Of a stretch of DNA of 64,000 nucleotides, positions 53,158 through 60,686 are shown piece after piece; the stretch's first letter is position 1, and every line of letters begins with the position of its first letter. The notes below the pieces were generated by a model, which saw only the letters and a list, made by a program, of their open reading frames with translations, made no database searches and was not told where the DNA came from. Made by a program: the position numbers and the translations under genes. The stretch is taken from NCBI RefSeq assembly GCF_003289965.1, contig NZ_QMBQ01000002.1, positions 496,001 to 560,000 on the forward strand. Direction: 5' to 3'. The stretch is from Mesorhizobium atlanticum. Lineage in GTDB: Bacteria > Pseudomonadota > Alphaproteobacteria > Rhizobiales > Rhizobiaceae.

Positions 53158-53628
53158 ATGACACGCGACCGGATGATTGCTCTCATTCGCGCGGCGGATG
53201 CAGTTGCGCGAGATGTTGTCACACATGGGCATCATCCATTCGGGGCGGTGCTGGTCGGCCCCGACGATGCGATCCTCATGCGCCAGGGCAACATCAACAC
53301 TGTGCGCCACGCCGAGACTGAACTTGCCAGGCGCGCGGCGGATGCCTATTCGCCGGAGTTTCTATGGAGCTGCACGCTGGTGTCAACCGGCGAGCCCTGC
53401 GCGATGTGCACCGGGACGCTCTACTGGGCAAATATCGGCCGGCTGGTCTACGGCTTCGAGGAGAGCCAGCTTCTGGCTCTGACTGGCGACCACCCGGAAA
53501 ACCCAACGATGAGCCTGTCGGCGCGTGTCGTGCTCGGCTCTGGTCAGAAGAGTATCGAGGTGCACGGCCCGTTCCCTGAAATTGAGGATGAGGTTCTCGC
53601 TGCCCATCGAGATTTCTGGCGCCGGTAG
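53158..53628 (+). CDS. Nucleoside/guanine deaminase-like protein (CDA superfamily)
   Basis: 156 residues; ATG at 53158, with GAGGAG upstream. Zinc-binding motifs of the cytidine deaminase superfamily are present: HAETELARRA (HxE) and PCAMCTGTLYWANIGRLVYG (PCxxC). HHPFGAVLVGPDDAIL near the start and RVVLGSGQKSIEVHGP near the end place it with guanine deaminase/TadA-like stand-alone nucleoside deaminases. It could deaminate guanine, cytosine-type bases or a pterin; sequence alone does not decide. Operator-like site 2 lies upstream. Confidence 0.82.
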   Translation: MTRDRMIALIRAADAVARDVVTHGHHPFGAVLVGPDDAILMRQGNINTVRHAETELARRAADAYSPEFLWSCTLVSTGEPCAMCTGTLYWANIGRLVYGFEESQLLALTGDHPENPTMSLSARVVLGSGQKSIEVHGPFPEIEDEVLAAHRDFWRR

Positions 53629-53745
53629 CCTGGCGAGAAAACGTGGACCGCGCGACAATTTCGAACACGGCGATCTCACCTTACCTGACGCCTGTGTGTA
53701 AGGGCGCCTGCGGCGATATAGTCCGATTGAGGAGAGGAACACGAA

Positions 53746-54117
53746 GTGGCTGACAGAGCTGATCGGTTGGCCGACTTGGACGCCGCGATGCGTCGTTTTG
53801 CCGAAGCATGGGCGGGCGGCGACATCGCCGTGTTAGAGGCAGTTCTATCGCCAAGCTACACGCACACCGACGCGTTCGGGGAATTTCACGACCGGTCGAG
53901 TTGGCTGGAGTACGCGCAGCGACGAACTGGCCGCACGACCCGCATAGGGTTTCGTAGCCTTCGTAGACGCCTCGTGGGGGATGTCGCAATTGTCACAGGT
54001 ATTAACGACATTGAGGGGTCAGGTGCCCTTAGCGCTTCTGATCATAGCGACTTTACCATCCAGCGGAAGGCGATCCCTCATCTATCTCTATGCCGGTGGG
54101 GACCGACTTGTCTTTGA
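53746..54117 (+). CDS. NTF2/SnoaL-like small protein, C-terminus probably altered
   Basis: 123 residues from a GTG at 53746 with GGAGAGG upstream. RLADLDAAMRRFAEAWAGGDIAVLEAVLSPSYTHTDAFG matches the DUF4440/SnoaL-like cone fold, as does FRSLRRRLVGDVAIVTGINDIEG. The expected last strand (an IRFTQVW-type segment) is absent; instead the frame ends QRKAIPHLSLCRWGPTCL. The change falls just before a truncated winged-helix gene, so a deletion junction at about 54050-54125 probably removed the end of this gene and the start of the next. Confidence 0.6.
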   Translation: MADRADRLADLDAAMRRFAEAWAGGDIAVLEAVLSPSYTHTDAFGEFHDRSSWLEYAQRRTGRTTRIGFRSLRRRLVGDVAIVTGINDIEGSGALSASDHSDFTIQRKAIPHLSLCRWGPTCL

Positions 54118-54124
54118 CCAGTGA

Positions 54125-55675
54125 TTTAAGTTTGGCTGCGTCACTGACGACGCATTGACACAGACGATCCGCGATCTTCGGGGCGCCCTCGGGGAGGAGG
54201 GGGCAGCCCTGATCAAGACGGTCGCAAAGCGCGGCTACATGCTCACGCTCGAGGAGGACGCAAACGGTCGAGGCGATGATCCAGCCATCACGGACGCACC
54301 ATCGAACGTTCGGCACTCCTACCCCTCGTCGGAAGAGCTCGAAACGACGCCCGACGCAACGAATTTTCCAGGCGACCCCTCCTTGCGGCGTGCATTCGAG
54401 TTGTTGGCTGATGAAAGCCGGTCGACAATGCCTCTTGTGGGGGCGGTGCGATCGGCTGAAGCACAGTCTGCTCGCGTCTCCGGGCGAGACAGGCCCGCGA
54501 TCGCGGTGCTGCCGTTCGCGCTCGAGGATATAGCTTCCCGGCGCCTCCAGGTCTTGAGGGATGGGTTGCTGAGGGACATTATCCGCGACCTTGCCCGACT
54601 GCGAACCGTCTTCGTCATCGCAGCGAACTCGCTACAGGCTTTGTCATCCCTCGGATTGAACAGCCTAGAGGCCGCCCGGCTGCTTCGCTGCGATTATGTA
54701 TGCGCCGGCAACATCACGCTGCACGGACCGACGCTGCGGGTCGATGTCGAGTTAGTCGCGGTGGCTGATGGCCGCGCGCTCTCTTCCGAAAGATTCTCGA
54801 AGCCCCTCGCATCGATCTCGCAGTTCGGGCAGGCCTTGGCCGACGAGATTGCGACGCTGATTGCAGACGAAGTCAATCTCGCGGAGCGCAACATCGCGAC
54901 TCGGCGGGCTCTTCACGAACTGGATGCATGGCAAGTCTATCACCGTGGCCTCGGCCACATGCACATGTTCACCGGCCAGGACAATACGGTCGCCGAGGAT
55001 TTGTTCAAGGCTGCAATCGACCTTGATCCGCGCTTTGCCAGTCCCTATGCGAGCCTGTCCTTCACACACCTCTTGAAGGCATTCCTGTTTGATCCGTCAC
55101 ATCTCTCAGTGGAAGGGCAACTCGCTCACGATCTTGCTGCCCGCGCGGTGGCAGTTGACCCCTATGACCCCGCGGCGCATTGCGCCCTCGGGCGCGCCTT
55201 GTGGATCATGGGCGCGCTTGAAGAAGCCACTGACGCGCTGGAGCGGGCAACGGTCCTCAGCCCTTCCTATGCCTTTGGGCATTACGCCCGGGCCTTTACC
55301 GACGGCTGGTCAGGGGATGCAAAGGTTGCCATTCAAGCAGCCGACCATGCCAGAGAACTGTCACCGTTTGACCCTTTCCTAGGTCCCAATCAAGCGGTGC
55401 GGGCAATTTCCCTGCTGCGGCTCGGAAGAGCCGAAGAGGCTGCTGCGTGGGCTGTGCGCGCTACGCTCCATCGCAACGCTCACGCCCATATAAGGCGTAT
55501 TGCGGTCTTGTCGTTGACTGCGGCCGGTCGGATTGACGAGGCGATGCGTCTGGCACAGGTGGTGAACGGCGAAAGCCCGGAGAATGGAAACGAACTATTC
55601 ATCCGGACGAGCAGAATGCGGCCCGATGATGAGAAGCTATTCCGCGATCTGGCGCGGCAAAGCGGGTTGTGCTGA
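54125..55675 (+). pseudogene. Winged-helix/TolB-like/TPR regulator, 5'-truncated
   Basis: The frame opens after a stop at 54122 and has no start with a ribosome site (first candidate TTG at 54155). It enters in the middle of a winged helix: TDDALTQTIRDLRGALGEEG and LIKTVAKRGYMLTL are the last helix and wing. RPAIAVLPFALEDI starts a TolB-N-like domain as in class III cyclase-linked regulators. From about residue 260, TPR units follow (YHRGLGHMHMFTGQDNTVAE, ALGRALWIMGALEEATDALE). The family begins with about 60 more residues, missing here. The remaining 507 codons are open, so it may still be expressed as a fragment. Confidence 0.7.
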
Positions 55676-55708
55676 GCGAAGCGAGCCCAACGCGAAAGGA
55701 GGGGCAAC

Positions 55709-55837
55709 GTGAGTGAGACCCGCAACCTCGCGGCGAACCTGGCCGACGTCGTCGGATACAGCCGGCTGGCTGGGTCGAACGAAGATTCGATCGGGCTGAT
55801 CGCCGTCGATGACCTTGGACACGGTCTTACGTCATAG
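55709..55837 (+). pseudogene. Class III adenylate/guanylate cyclase, N-terminal remnant
   Basis: A GTG with AAAGGAGGGG upstream opens a 42-codon frame reading SETRNLAANLADVVGYSRLA, then GSNEDSIGLIAVDDLG. The first 25 residues are the start of a rhizobial cyclase (usually RKLAAILVADVVGYSRL, one residue shorter here) including the metal Asp region. The rest of the catalytic domain is missing. Confidence 0.55.
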
Positions 55838-56080
55838 ACGGAGTGAAGGGCAGCTTTTGCGCCTCTCTTCGGTGGGTTCGTACGCCTTCGATCGACAATT
55901 ACGACCCTGACAACACTTCACTCCACCCATCTATCTTCCTTTGTGGGACCGGTAAGACGCCCGCCCGGATGCACGGCTTTCGTTGGCCGGTTGGATCCCG
56001 ATGGATTGAACTGGTGCCTCGCGGCAATCGCCGCCGCCTCATAGATTTGAGCCCCATCAAACTATGATTCTACCCATCAT

Positions 56081-56096
56081 ATTAGCGATAGCTAAT
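56081..56096. promoter_or_regulatory. ATTAG-N6-CTAAT palindrome, site 3
   Basis: ATTAG-CGATAG-CTAAT, exact, with six-base arms. On the minus strand it is followed by ATGAT, which would make TATGAT a leftward -10 element. Confidence 0.6.
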
Positions 56097-56144
56097 CTGA
56101 GGACAGCGGTCGCACCGGTAAACGAAATGGTCCCATCTGGACGC

Positions 56145-56160
56145 TTTAGCACTAGCTAAT
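56145..56160. promoter_or_regulatory. ATTAG-N6-CTAAT palindrome, site 4 (one mismatch)
   Basis: TTTAG-CACTAG-CTAAT. It is centred 64 bases from site 3, about six helical turns, so two bound dimers would face the same side of the DNA. Confidence 0.5.
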
Positions 56161-56307
56161 GGAACGCTTACAGCTGTACAATATCGAGTAAGAGGGGAGT
56201 TTCGTGGAGTGATCCTGCGTGAGCCTCCGACCGCGTGGACGTCGTCTGCCCGTGATCGTTGCAGGTCAAGTGTGCTGGCTGTCACCGTCGAGCTGTGAGG
56301 TGAAATT

Positions 56308-57405
56308 ATGGGGCGTTTCACTCTTCTTCTGACTGGGTTTGTATTGTGGTTCGCGGCGTTTGTTACGCCTATAAATGCTGAAGACTATACCAAGCCCGGC
56401 CCGTTTCCGGTTGGGCTCCAGAAGTTCACATTTTCTGATACGTCCGGCAAACATTCCATGGCAGCCATGGTCTGGTATCCTGCCGCCGGTCCCGCACCAG
56501 CCCCCACCGCGACCCCCATGGATTTGAATGACGCGCCAGCGGCGACAACTGGCCCCTATCCCCTCGTGGTTGTTATCCACGGGCTTTCAGGCGTCGGCAT
56601 GATGTTCGGTTCGGTAGGTCGTCACCTCGCATCCCATGGCTTCGTCGTCGCGGCTGCCGACTACGATACCGGACCTTTCGATGACGATGGAGGTTTACGG
56701 GCAGATCGAGAGCTGGTCTGGCTGCTCTACAATCGCCCCTCCAATGTGGTGCGGGTGATTGCCTATGTCGATATGTTGAGCGCCCCAGGTGGAAAGCTCG
56801 CCGGCGTCATCGATACCTCTCGCATCGGCGTCTGGGGATTGTCGACCGGTGGGACCACCGCGTTCCAGGCGGCGGGCGCACAAATCGACTTCAGGGCGCT
56901 GGATACCTGGTGCGCAGCAAACAAAGGGGATACCGAAGCTGCTGAAACGTGCCAGTTCGTCGGCCACGAGCAAGACATCGCAGCGCACTATGGCGTTGCT
57001 GATCCCTTTGCGGCGCCGATGCCGCCCATTTGGGACAAGCGCGTAGCGGCTGTCGTCGCCGCAGCTCCGGGCGGCGAACTGCACGTGTTTGGCGACAAAG
57101 GCATTGCGGCGGTCAAGCAGCCGACTCTGATCATGTTCGCTTCAGACGACACTGTTGTCTCACCTAAACTCAACGCTTTGTGGGCGTATGACAGCATCGG
57201 TAGTCCAGATAAGGCGTTGGCCATTTTTGATCATGGTGGGCACACGTTGTTCATGAATTCGTTGAAGCCCAACTTCCATGAGGCGACAGCACTGGCCACC
57301 ACCTTCTTTCTAGCCATCCTCAAAGGTAAGCCCGCTGACAGGGCGGCCGCCATGCATGATGCAGCTTCGTTGCAGGGCCTAAGCTATAGGTCGACGTTAC
57401 ACTAG
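56308..57405 (+). CDS. Secreted alpha/beta hydrolase (platelet-activating-factor acetylhydrolase/dienelactone hydrolase-like)
   Basis: 365 residues; ATG at 56308 with GAGGTG upstream. Signal peptide FTLLLTGFVLWFAAFVTPINA. The fold shows PLVVVIHGLSGVGMMFGS (oxyanion region), HLASHGFVVAAADYDTG, the nucleophile elbow IGVWGLSTGGTTAFQAAG (GxSxG), a lid-like Cys-containing segment (DTWCAANKGDTEAAETCQF), LIMFASDDTVVSP (acidic residue) and FDHGGHTLFM (catalytic His). This is a complete Ser-Asp-His hydrolase of the group containing bacterial PAF-acetylhydrolase-like lipases. Two operator-like palindromes stand upstream. Confidence 0.83.
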   Translation: MGRFTLLLTGFVLWFAAFVTPINAEDYTKPGPFPVGLQKFTFSDTSGKHSMAAMVWYPAAGPAPAPTATPMDLNDAPAATTGPYPLVVVIHGLSGVGMMFGSVGRHLASHGFVVAAADYDTGPFDDDGGLRADRELVWLLYNRPSNVVRVIAYVDMLSAPGGKLAGVIDTSRIGVWGLSTGGTTAFQAAGAQIDFRALDTWCAANKGDTEAAETCQFVGHEQDIAAHYGVADPFAAPMPPIWDKRVAAVVAAAPGGELHVFGDKGIAAVKQPTLIMFASDDTVVSPKLNALWAYDSIGSPDKALAIFDHGGHTLFMNSLKPNFHEATALATTFFLAILKGKPADRAAAMHDAASLQGLSYRSTLH

Positions 57406-57534
57406 GCTGGTGGGTATGCCCTGCTGAAGGGGAAGAAAGCTTCGCCATGCCTCGCTGAAGGATTTTTGGGAAACAGACTAGGGAATGCGATCGCCCGACC
57501 TGTGCGGCGGCCGGTACGACCTCCCAGCCTGAAG

Positions 57535-57550
57535 ATTAGCAATGTCTAAT
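57535..57550. promoter_or_regulatory. ATTAG-N6-CTAAT palindrome, site 5
   Basis: ATTAG-CAATGT-CTAAT, exact, 28 bases before the ATG at 57579. CTGAAG before and GTGGTAT after correspond to the sequences around site 1 in cassette copy 1. Confidence 0.62.
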
Positions 57551-57578
57551 GTGGTATTCAGGATGAGAGGGAATTTCG

Positions 57579-57971
57579 ATGGCGCAGTCAAAGCGGTATT
57601 TCGCATTGGCGTCGCTTGCACTGCTCGGCAATGCCGAGGCCCACGAATGGTATACGGGTAAGACAGACCCCGTTCTCCACTACAACTGCTGTGGAGGCAA
57701 AGACTGCCATCCTATCGATCCAGACTATGTCAGGATGTCAAAGGACGGCTATTTCGTCCGGCCGCCACGTCCATTCTATCTGAACGAGCCACAGTGGTTC
57801 ATCCCGAGAACGCGCGTCCAGACCTCGCCAGATGATCAATATCACATTTGCGAGCGCCTGATGACGTTCTATCGGTCGCCGGCGCCGCACATGAGTTTCG
57901 AGACCTATCACAGGTTTAGGTGGACGTGCTTTTTCGCCCCGCGGGGCACAGGCTCGATCGCGCGAAGATAG
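57579..57971 (+). CDS. Cysteine-rich secreted protein, family A (copy 2)
   Basis: 130 residues, ATG at 57579 with GAGAGGGAA upstream. Leader KRYFALASLALLGNAEA, then HEWYTGKTDPVLHYNCC, GGKDCHPIDPDYVRMSKDGY, WFIPRTRVQTSPDDQYHIC and RWTCFFAPRGTG. It differs from copy 1 (48422) mainly by a missing EP pair and scattered substitutions, many in third codon positions, which suggests selection on the protein after duplication. It ends 8 bases before the convergent family B gene. Role unknown; probably periplasmic or secreted and disulfide-bonded. Confidence 0.75.
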   Translation: MAQSKRYFALASLALLGNAEAHEWYTGKTDPVLHYNCCGGKDCHPIDPDYVRMSKDGYFVRPPRPFYLNEPQWFIPRTRVQTSPDDQYHICERLMTFYRSPAPHMSFETYHRFRWTCFFAPRGTGSIARR

Positions 57972-57979
57972 AGGTACAT

Positions 57980-58345
57980 TCACATCGCATCGGGCGGTGC
58001 GAAGAAGCAGTTTTCGTCTTCTTCCGTGGGATGTAAGCAGATGTGGAAGTTGCCATCCCCCGAGGGGATGACGACATCGTACGGCACGAGGTAGCGGTCC
58101 TGATGAGTGACTTTTCGATGGTCGCCCGGTCGTAGGATAACCACGTAGCCGTCTGGCCGGGGCGTCACAGTTGAACTGGGAATTCTCCCGCAGTCGCCAG
58201 TGAGCGGGTCGCCGTGGCAGCAAGCTGGTGGATAGCCCCAATTCCGATCCGGGCCGTTGGCCAACGCCGCACTTCCCTAAACTGCCGCAGCCATGGCGAT
58301 CACGCCTGCGAAGCAGGTCACCTGTCTTCCGCCAACCGCATGCAT
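57980..58345 (-). pseudogene. Cysteine-rich secreted protein, family B, nonsense codon in the signal peptide
   Basis: From an ATG at 58345 the frame reads HAVGGRQVTCFAGVIAMAAAV, then a TAG (58277-58279), then GSAALANGPDRNWGYPPACC, a clear signal peptide and cleavage site interrupted by the stop. The mature part continues HGDPLTGDCGRIPS, PRPDGYVVILRPGDHRKV, VIPSGDGNFHICLHP and CFFAPPDAM. A TTG at 58264 after the stop could restart translation but would give no export signal. The mature protein has the same cysteine and DGY/HIC/CFFAP layout as family A, so A and B are distant paralogues. Confidence 0.65.
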
Positions 58346-58396
58346 CGACGTGGCCGCCCTCAACGGCATCTGATCTCGTCAAGGCCATTATACACC

Positions 58397-58412
58397 ATTA
58401 GTCGTCGCTAAT
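58397..58412. promoter_or_regulatory. ATTAG-N6-CTAAT palindrome, site 6
   Basis: ATTAG-TCGTCG-CTAAT, exact. It is preceded by TATACACC and followed by ATATT, nearly the same 26-bp context as site 2. TATATT would be a rightward -10 for the ankyrin gene at 58475; the family B gene starts 52 bases to the left. Confidence 0.65.
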
Positions 58413-58474
58413 ATATTCTGGAAGCGAGCCGCTGTCGGGTGTATCTTCCTCCTTGTCGGCGGAGGGATGCCGAA

Positions 58475-59385
58475 ATGCGGGGTTTGTTCGCAAGCTTCCT
58501 ACTCTTGCTATGTGCCGTCACAACAGCGCATGGCGGTGCGCTCCACGACGCGGCCAAGAGCGGAGACCTCAACGCAATTACGATGGCGCTCGATGCGGGC
58601 GCTGACATCGAGGAGCAGGATAAGGGGGCAACACCGCTGTTCCTGGCGGTGCGCGGCGGCCACGTCGATGCAGCGGCGCTGCTGATCAAACGCGGTGCCG
58701 ATGTCAACAAGGAGGCGAAGCTCGACCTCACGACGACCGTGGCCGTGCTGAAAAACGCCGCCGACATGATCCGGCTGCTGCTGGCGCATGGTGCCGACGC
58801 CAATGACAAGACGCGGGGTGAGCCAATGCTGATCCTCGCGGTCGCGAGTGGCTGCCTCGACTGCGTTAAGGTGCTGGTCGAGGCCGGCGCCGACGTCAAC
58901 GCCATATGGGTCCAGGGCGATCCCAATCAACGGCCGAGCATCGTCACGGCCTACCATCTGGCAAAGCACGACGATCATGAGGACATCGCCGCCTACCTTT
59001 TGGAGCATGGCGTCGTCATCCTGAAGCCGGAGCCGATTTCCGCCCGGCTTGCGAAAGGCGATCCCATCAAAGGCGGGGCCTTTTTTGAAAGCACCTGCGC
59101 ACCCTGCCATGTCGTACGGCCAAAGGAACTTCCTACCATCGGGCCGACCTATGGAACGTCGTCGGGCGGGATAAGGCATCGACGAAGTTCGAGCGTTACT
59201 CCAAGACCCTGCTGGGCTGGGAGGGAAACTGGACCTACGAGGACTTGAACATCTTCCTGGCCGGTCCCACGCTGACGACGCCCGGCGTCAACATGGATAT
59301 TCGCGGCGTGCCTGATGAGGCCGACCGGCTGAACGTGATCGCCTATCTTAGAACACTCGCCGACACACCGGTGCCCCTGCCGTAG
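58475..59385 (+). pseudogene. Exported ankyrin-repeat / cytochrome c protein, frameshifted
   Basis: ATG at 58475 with GGAGGG upstream. Signal peptide GLFASFLLLLCAVTTAHG, then about five ankyrin repeats (ALHDAAKSGDLNAI, TPLFLAVRGGHVDAAALLIKRGADVN, MLILAVASGCLDCVKVLVEAGADVN). From about residue 200, GGAFFESTCAPCHVV carries a c-type heme site (CAPCH, residues 208-212). Near 59150 the frame changes. The next frame reads DLWNVVGRDKASTKFERYSK, GWEGNWTYEDLNIFL and GVNMDIRGVPDEADRLN to a TAG at 59383, the rest of a class I cytochrome c with its distal Met (NMDIRG). One base lost at about 59150 explains it. Confidence 0.72.
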
Positions 59386-59405
59386 GGGGTGCGTTTAGCA
59401 CGGCC

Positions 59406-59833
59406 ATGTGTAGGTTGATCCTCACCGTTGCCTCGTGCTCACCTGTGGCCCTGTGTCCGCAGCAGAGCACTGGTCTGCTGAGGACGGCGACACGCTGTGG
59501 CACGACAAAAAACGAATTCAATTGCTCGGTTTTGATGCCCCCGAACTTTCGCAGGCGTGTTTTGATGCCGCTGACAAGATCTGGCCCTGCGGCAAGTATG
59601 CGCGTGACCACGTCCAACATCTTATCGCCTCAGGCGATGTATCCTGCATCATCGAAGGCAAGGACGGTTACAACGACGACGTCGGCGTCTGCTTCGTGGG
59701 AGGCATCGACCTCGGACGGGACCTGGTGAAACACGGATTGGCGATGGCCGACACTCGATACCTCGCCGAGGAGCAAGAAGCCCGCTTTGCCAAACGCAAC
59801 TTGTGGTCATGGAGCGTTATCAAGCGGCGATAG
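59406..59833 (+). pseudogene. Thermonuclease-like (SNase fold) exported protein, frameshift in the leader
   Basis: The ATG at 59406 begins CRLILTVA; the second frame from 59435 continues VLTCGPVSAAEHWSAEDGDTL. One missing base near 59430 splits the signal peptide from the mature part. The body RIQLLGFDAPELSQACF, WPCGKYARDHVQHLI, DVGVCFVGGIDLGRDLVKHGLA and ARFAKRNLWSW follows the SNase/TNase order, but the catalytic Arg region (usually RYGR) reads GYND, so nuclease activity is doubtful. It follows the ankyrin-cytochrome gene by 20 bases and is the third damaged reading frame in a row. Confidence 0.6.
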
Positions 59834-59955
59834 CAGCAACGGGGGCACCCACCCCCGATCCAAATTTCTCTGGTTGCGGCTGATAATTATGCTGGCGCTT
59901 GCAATAGCGGCATGTCACCCGGACCACGCGCGGCGTGTCGATCAGCTTCGACAGG

Positions 59956-60162
59956 TCAAGCGCAACCCTTCCTGTTCTTCATCTCGCGGTAGATGAGCAG
60001 AAGCATTACCATCTCTGCGCTGCCTGGCGCGGCATTCTTGGGTAGCCTCGTTTCGAGCGCTTGGAGAGTGACGCAATCCATCTCTGAAAGGTGATCGTCG
60101 ATGGCATCAATTGCGTCGCGGAGCTTTGCTATCAGTTCGACGGCCACGACATGCACTTCCAA
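59956..60162 (-). CDS. Small helical hypothetical protein
   Basis: 68 residues from a TTG at 60162 with GGAGG five bases upstream. It reads VAVELIAKLRDAIDAIDDHL, LQALETRLPKNA and MVMLLLIYREMKNRKGCA. Mostly helical, no membrane segment or known motif. I do not recognise it. Confidence 0.45.
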   Translation of the reverse strand: MEVHVVAVELIAKLRDAIDAIDDHLSEMDCVTLQALETRLPKNAAPGSAEMVMLLLIYREMKNRKGCA

Positions 60163-60196
60163 CCAATCCTCCAGCCCTAAGTCTTATACGACTTAT

Positions 60197-60212
60197 ATGA
60201 CGAATCACTAAT
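60197..60212. promoter_or_regulatory. Weak match to the ATTAG-N6-CTAAT palindrome
   Basis: ATGAC-GAATCA-CTAAT followed by ATACA: right arm exact, left arm with two mismatches, 35 bases upstream of the small gene at 60162. Confidence 0.25.
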
Positions 60213-60686
60213 ATACATCTAGAGAGACCTCCGCAAAGGTGGACGGAGCGGGACCAAAAGAGACCTGCTGGGCAACCGGCGAGTGCCACATTTCAGGCTT
60301 GGGCCGTCGTATTTCGGCGCTCATGAGTATCAGTGAACGGAATGAGAACAAAGTGTCAAGCGGCTCCCGGAAAGCAAGAGTGTCGGGGTTGGGTCATTAG
60401 CGTGAATTTGGGCGAGCGCGAGCGAGCTGCCGCTTAGGGTCAGTTCGAGACTTCGGATCCACCGGATTGAATGTCTGTATTCGAAAGCATCTTTGCCAGA
60501 ACCGGTCTGACCACTACCGGCCCCGTTTCAGACTAGTCTGATCGTGTGCTGCGAACGGCAGCTTTGCGCCTCAATCGCAGCCGTAGAGGCAAATTTTGCC
60601 TTCGTCTAAAAGCGGACAACGCGGCAAACCTAGCCGGAGATAGCGTTTGCCGATCCAAGCCCCGTCATCCGAGTCTTTTGCTCAGC
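60213..60686. other. Intergenic region
   Basis: About 470 bases. I see no gene, palindrome or terminator that I can support. Confidence 0.45.

Larger units (their letters stand above)
55838..56307. other. Promoter-rich intergenic region
   Basis: 470 bases with no gene. It holds two ATTAG-N6-CTAAT type palindromes (56081 and 56145), 64 bases apart, upstream of the secreted hydrolase gene at 56308. Confidence 0.5.
57530..58806. repeat. Duplicated cassette, copy 2 (longer copy)
   Basis: Same order and orientation as 48371-49289: palindrome, family A gene, convergent family B gene, divergent ankyrin gene. It retains the intergenic segment (58147-58515) missing from copy 1, including the operator at 58397. 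The two copies are about 9.2 kb apart as direct repeats. Confidence 0.75.

Noticed and set aside
48377..58412. ATTAG-N6-CTAAT read as CIRCE heat-shock elements
   Set aside because: CIRCE has 9-bp arms (TTAGCACTC/GAGTGCTAA) with a 9-base spacer; here arms are 5-6 bp with a 6-base spacer and no chaperone gene follows.
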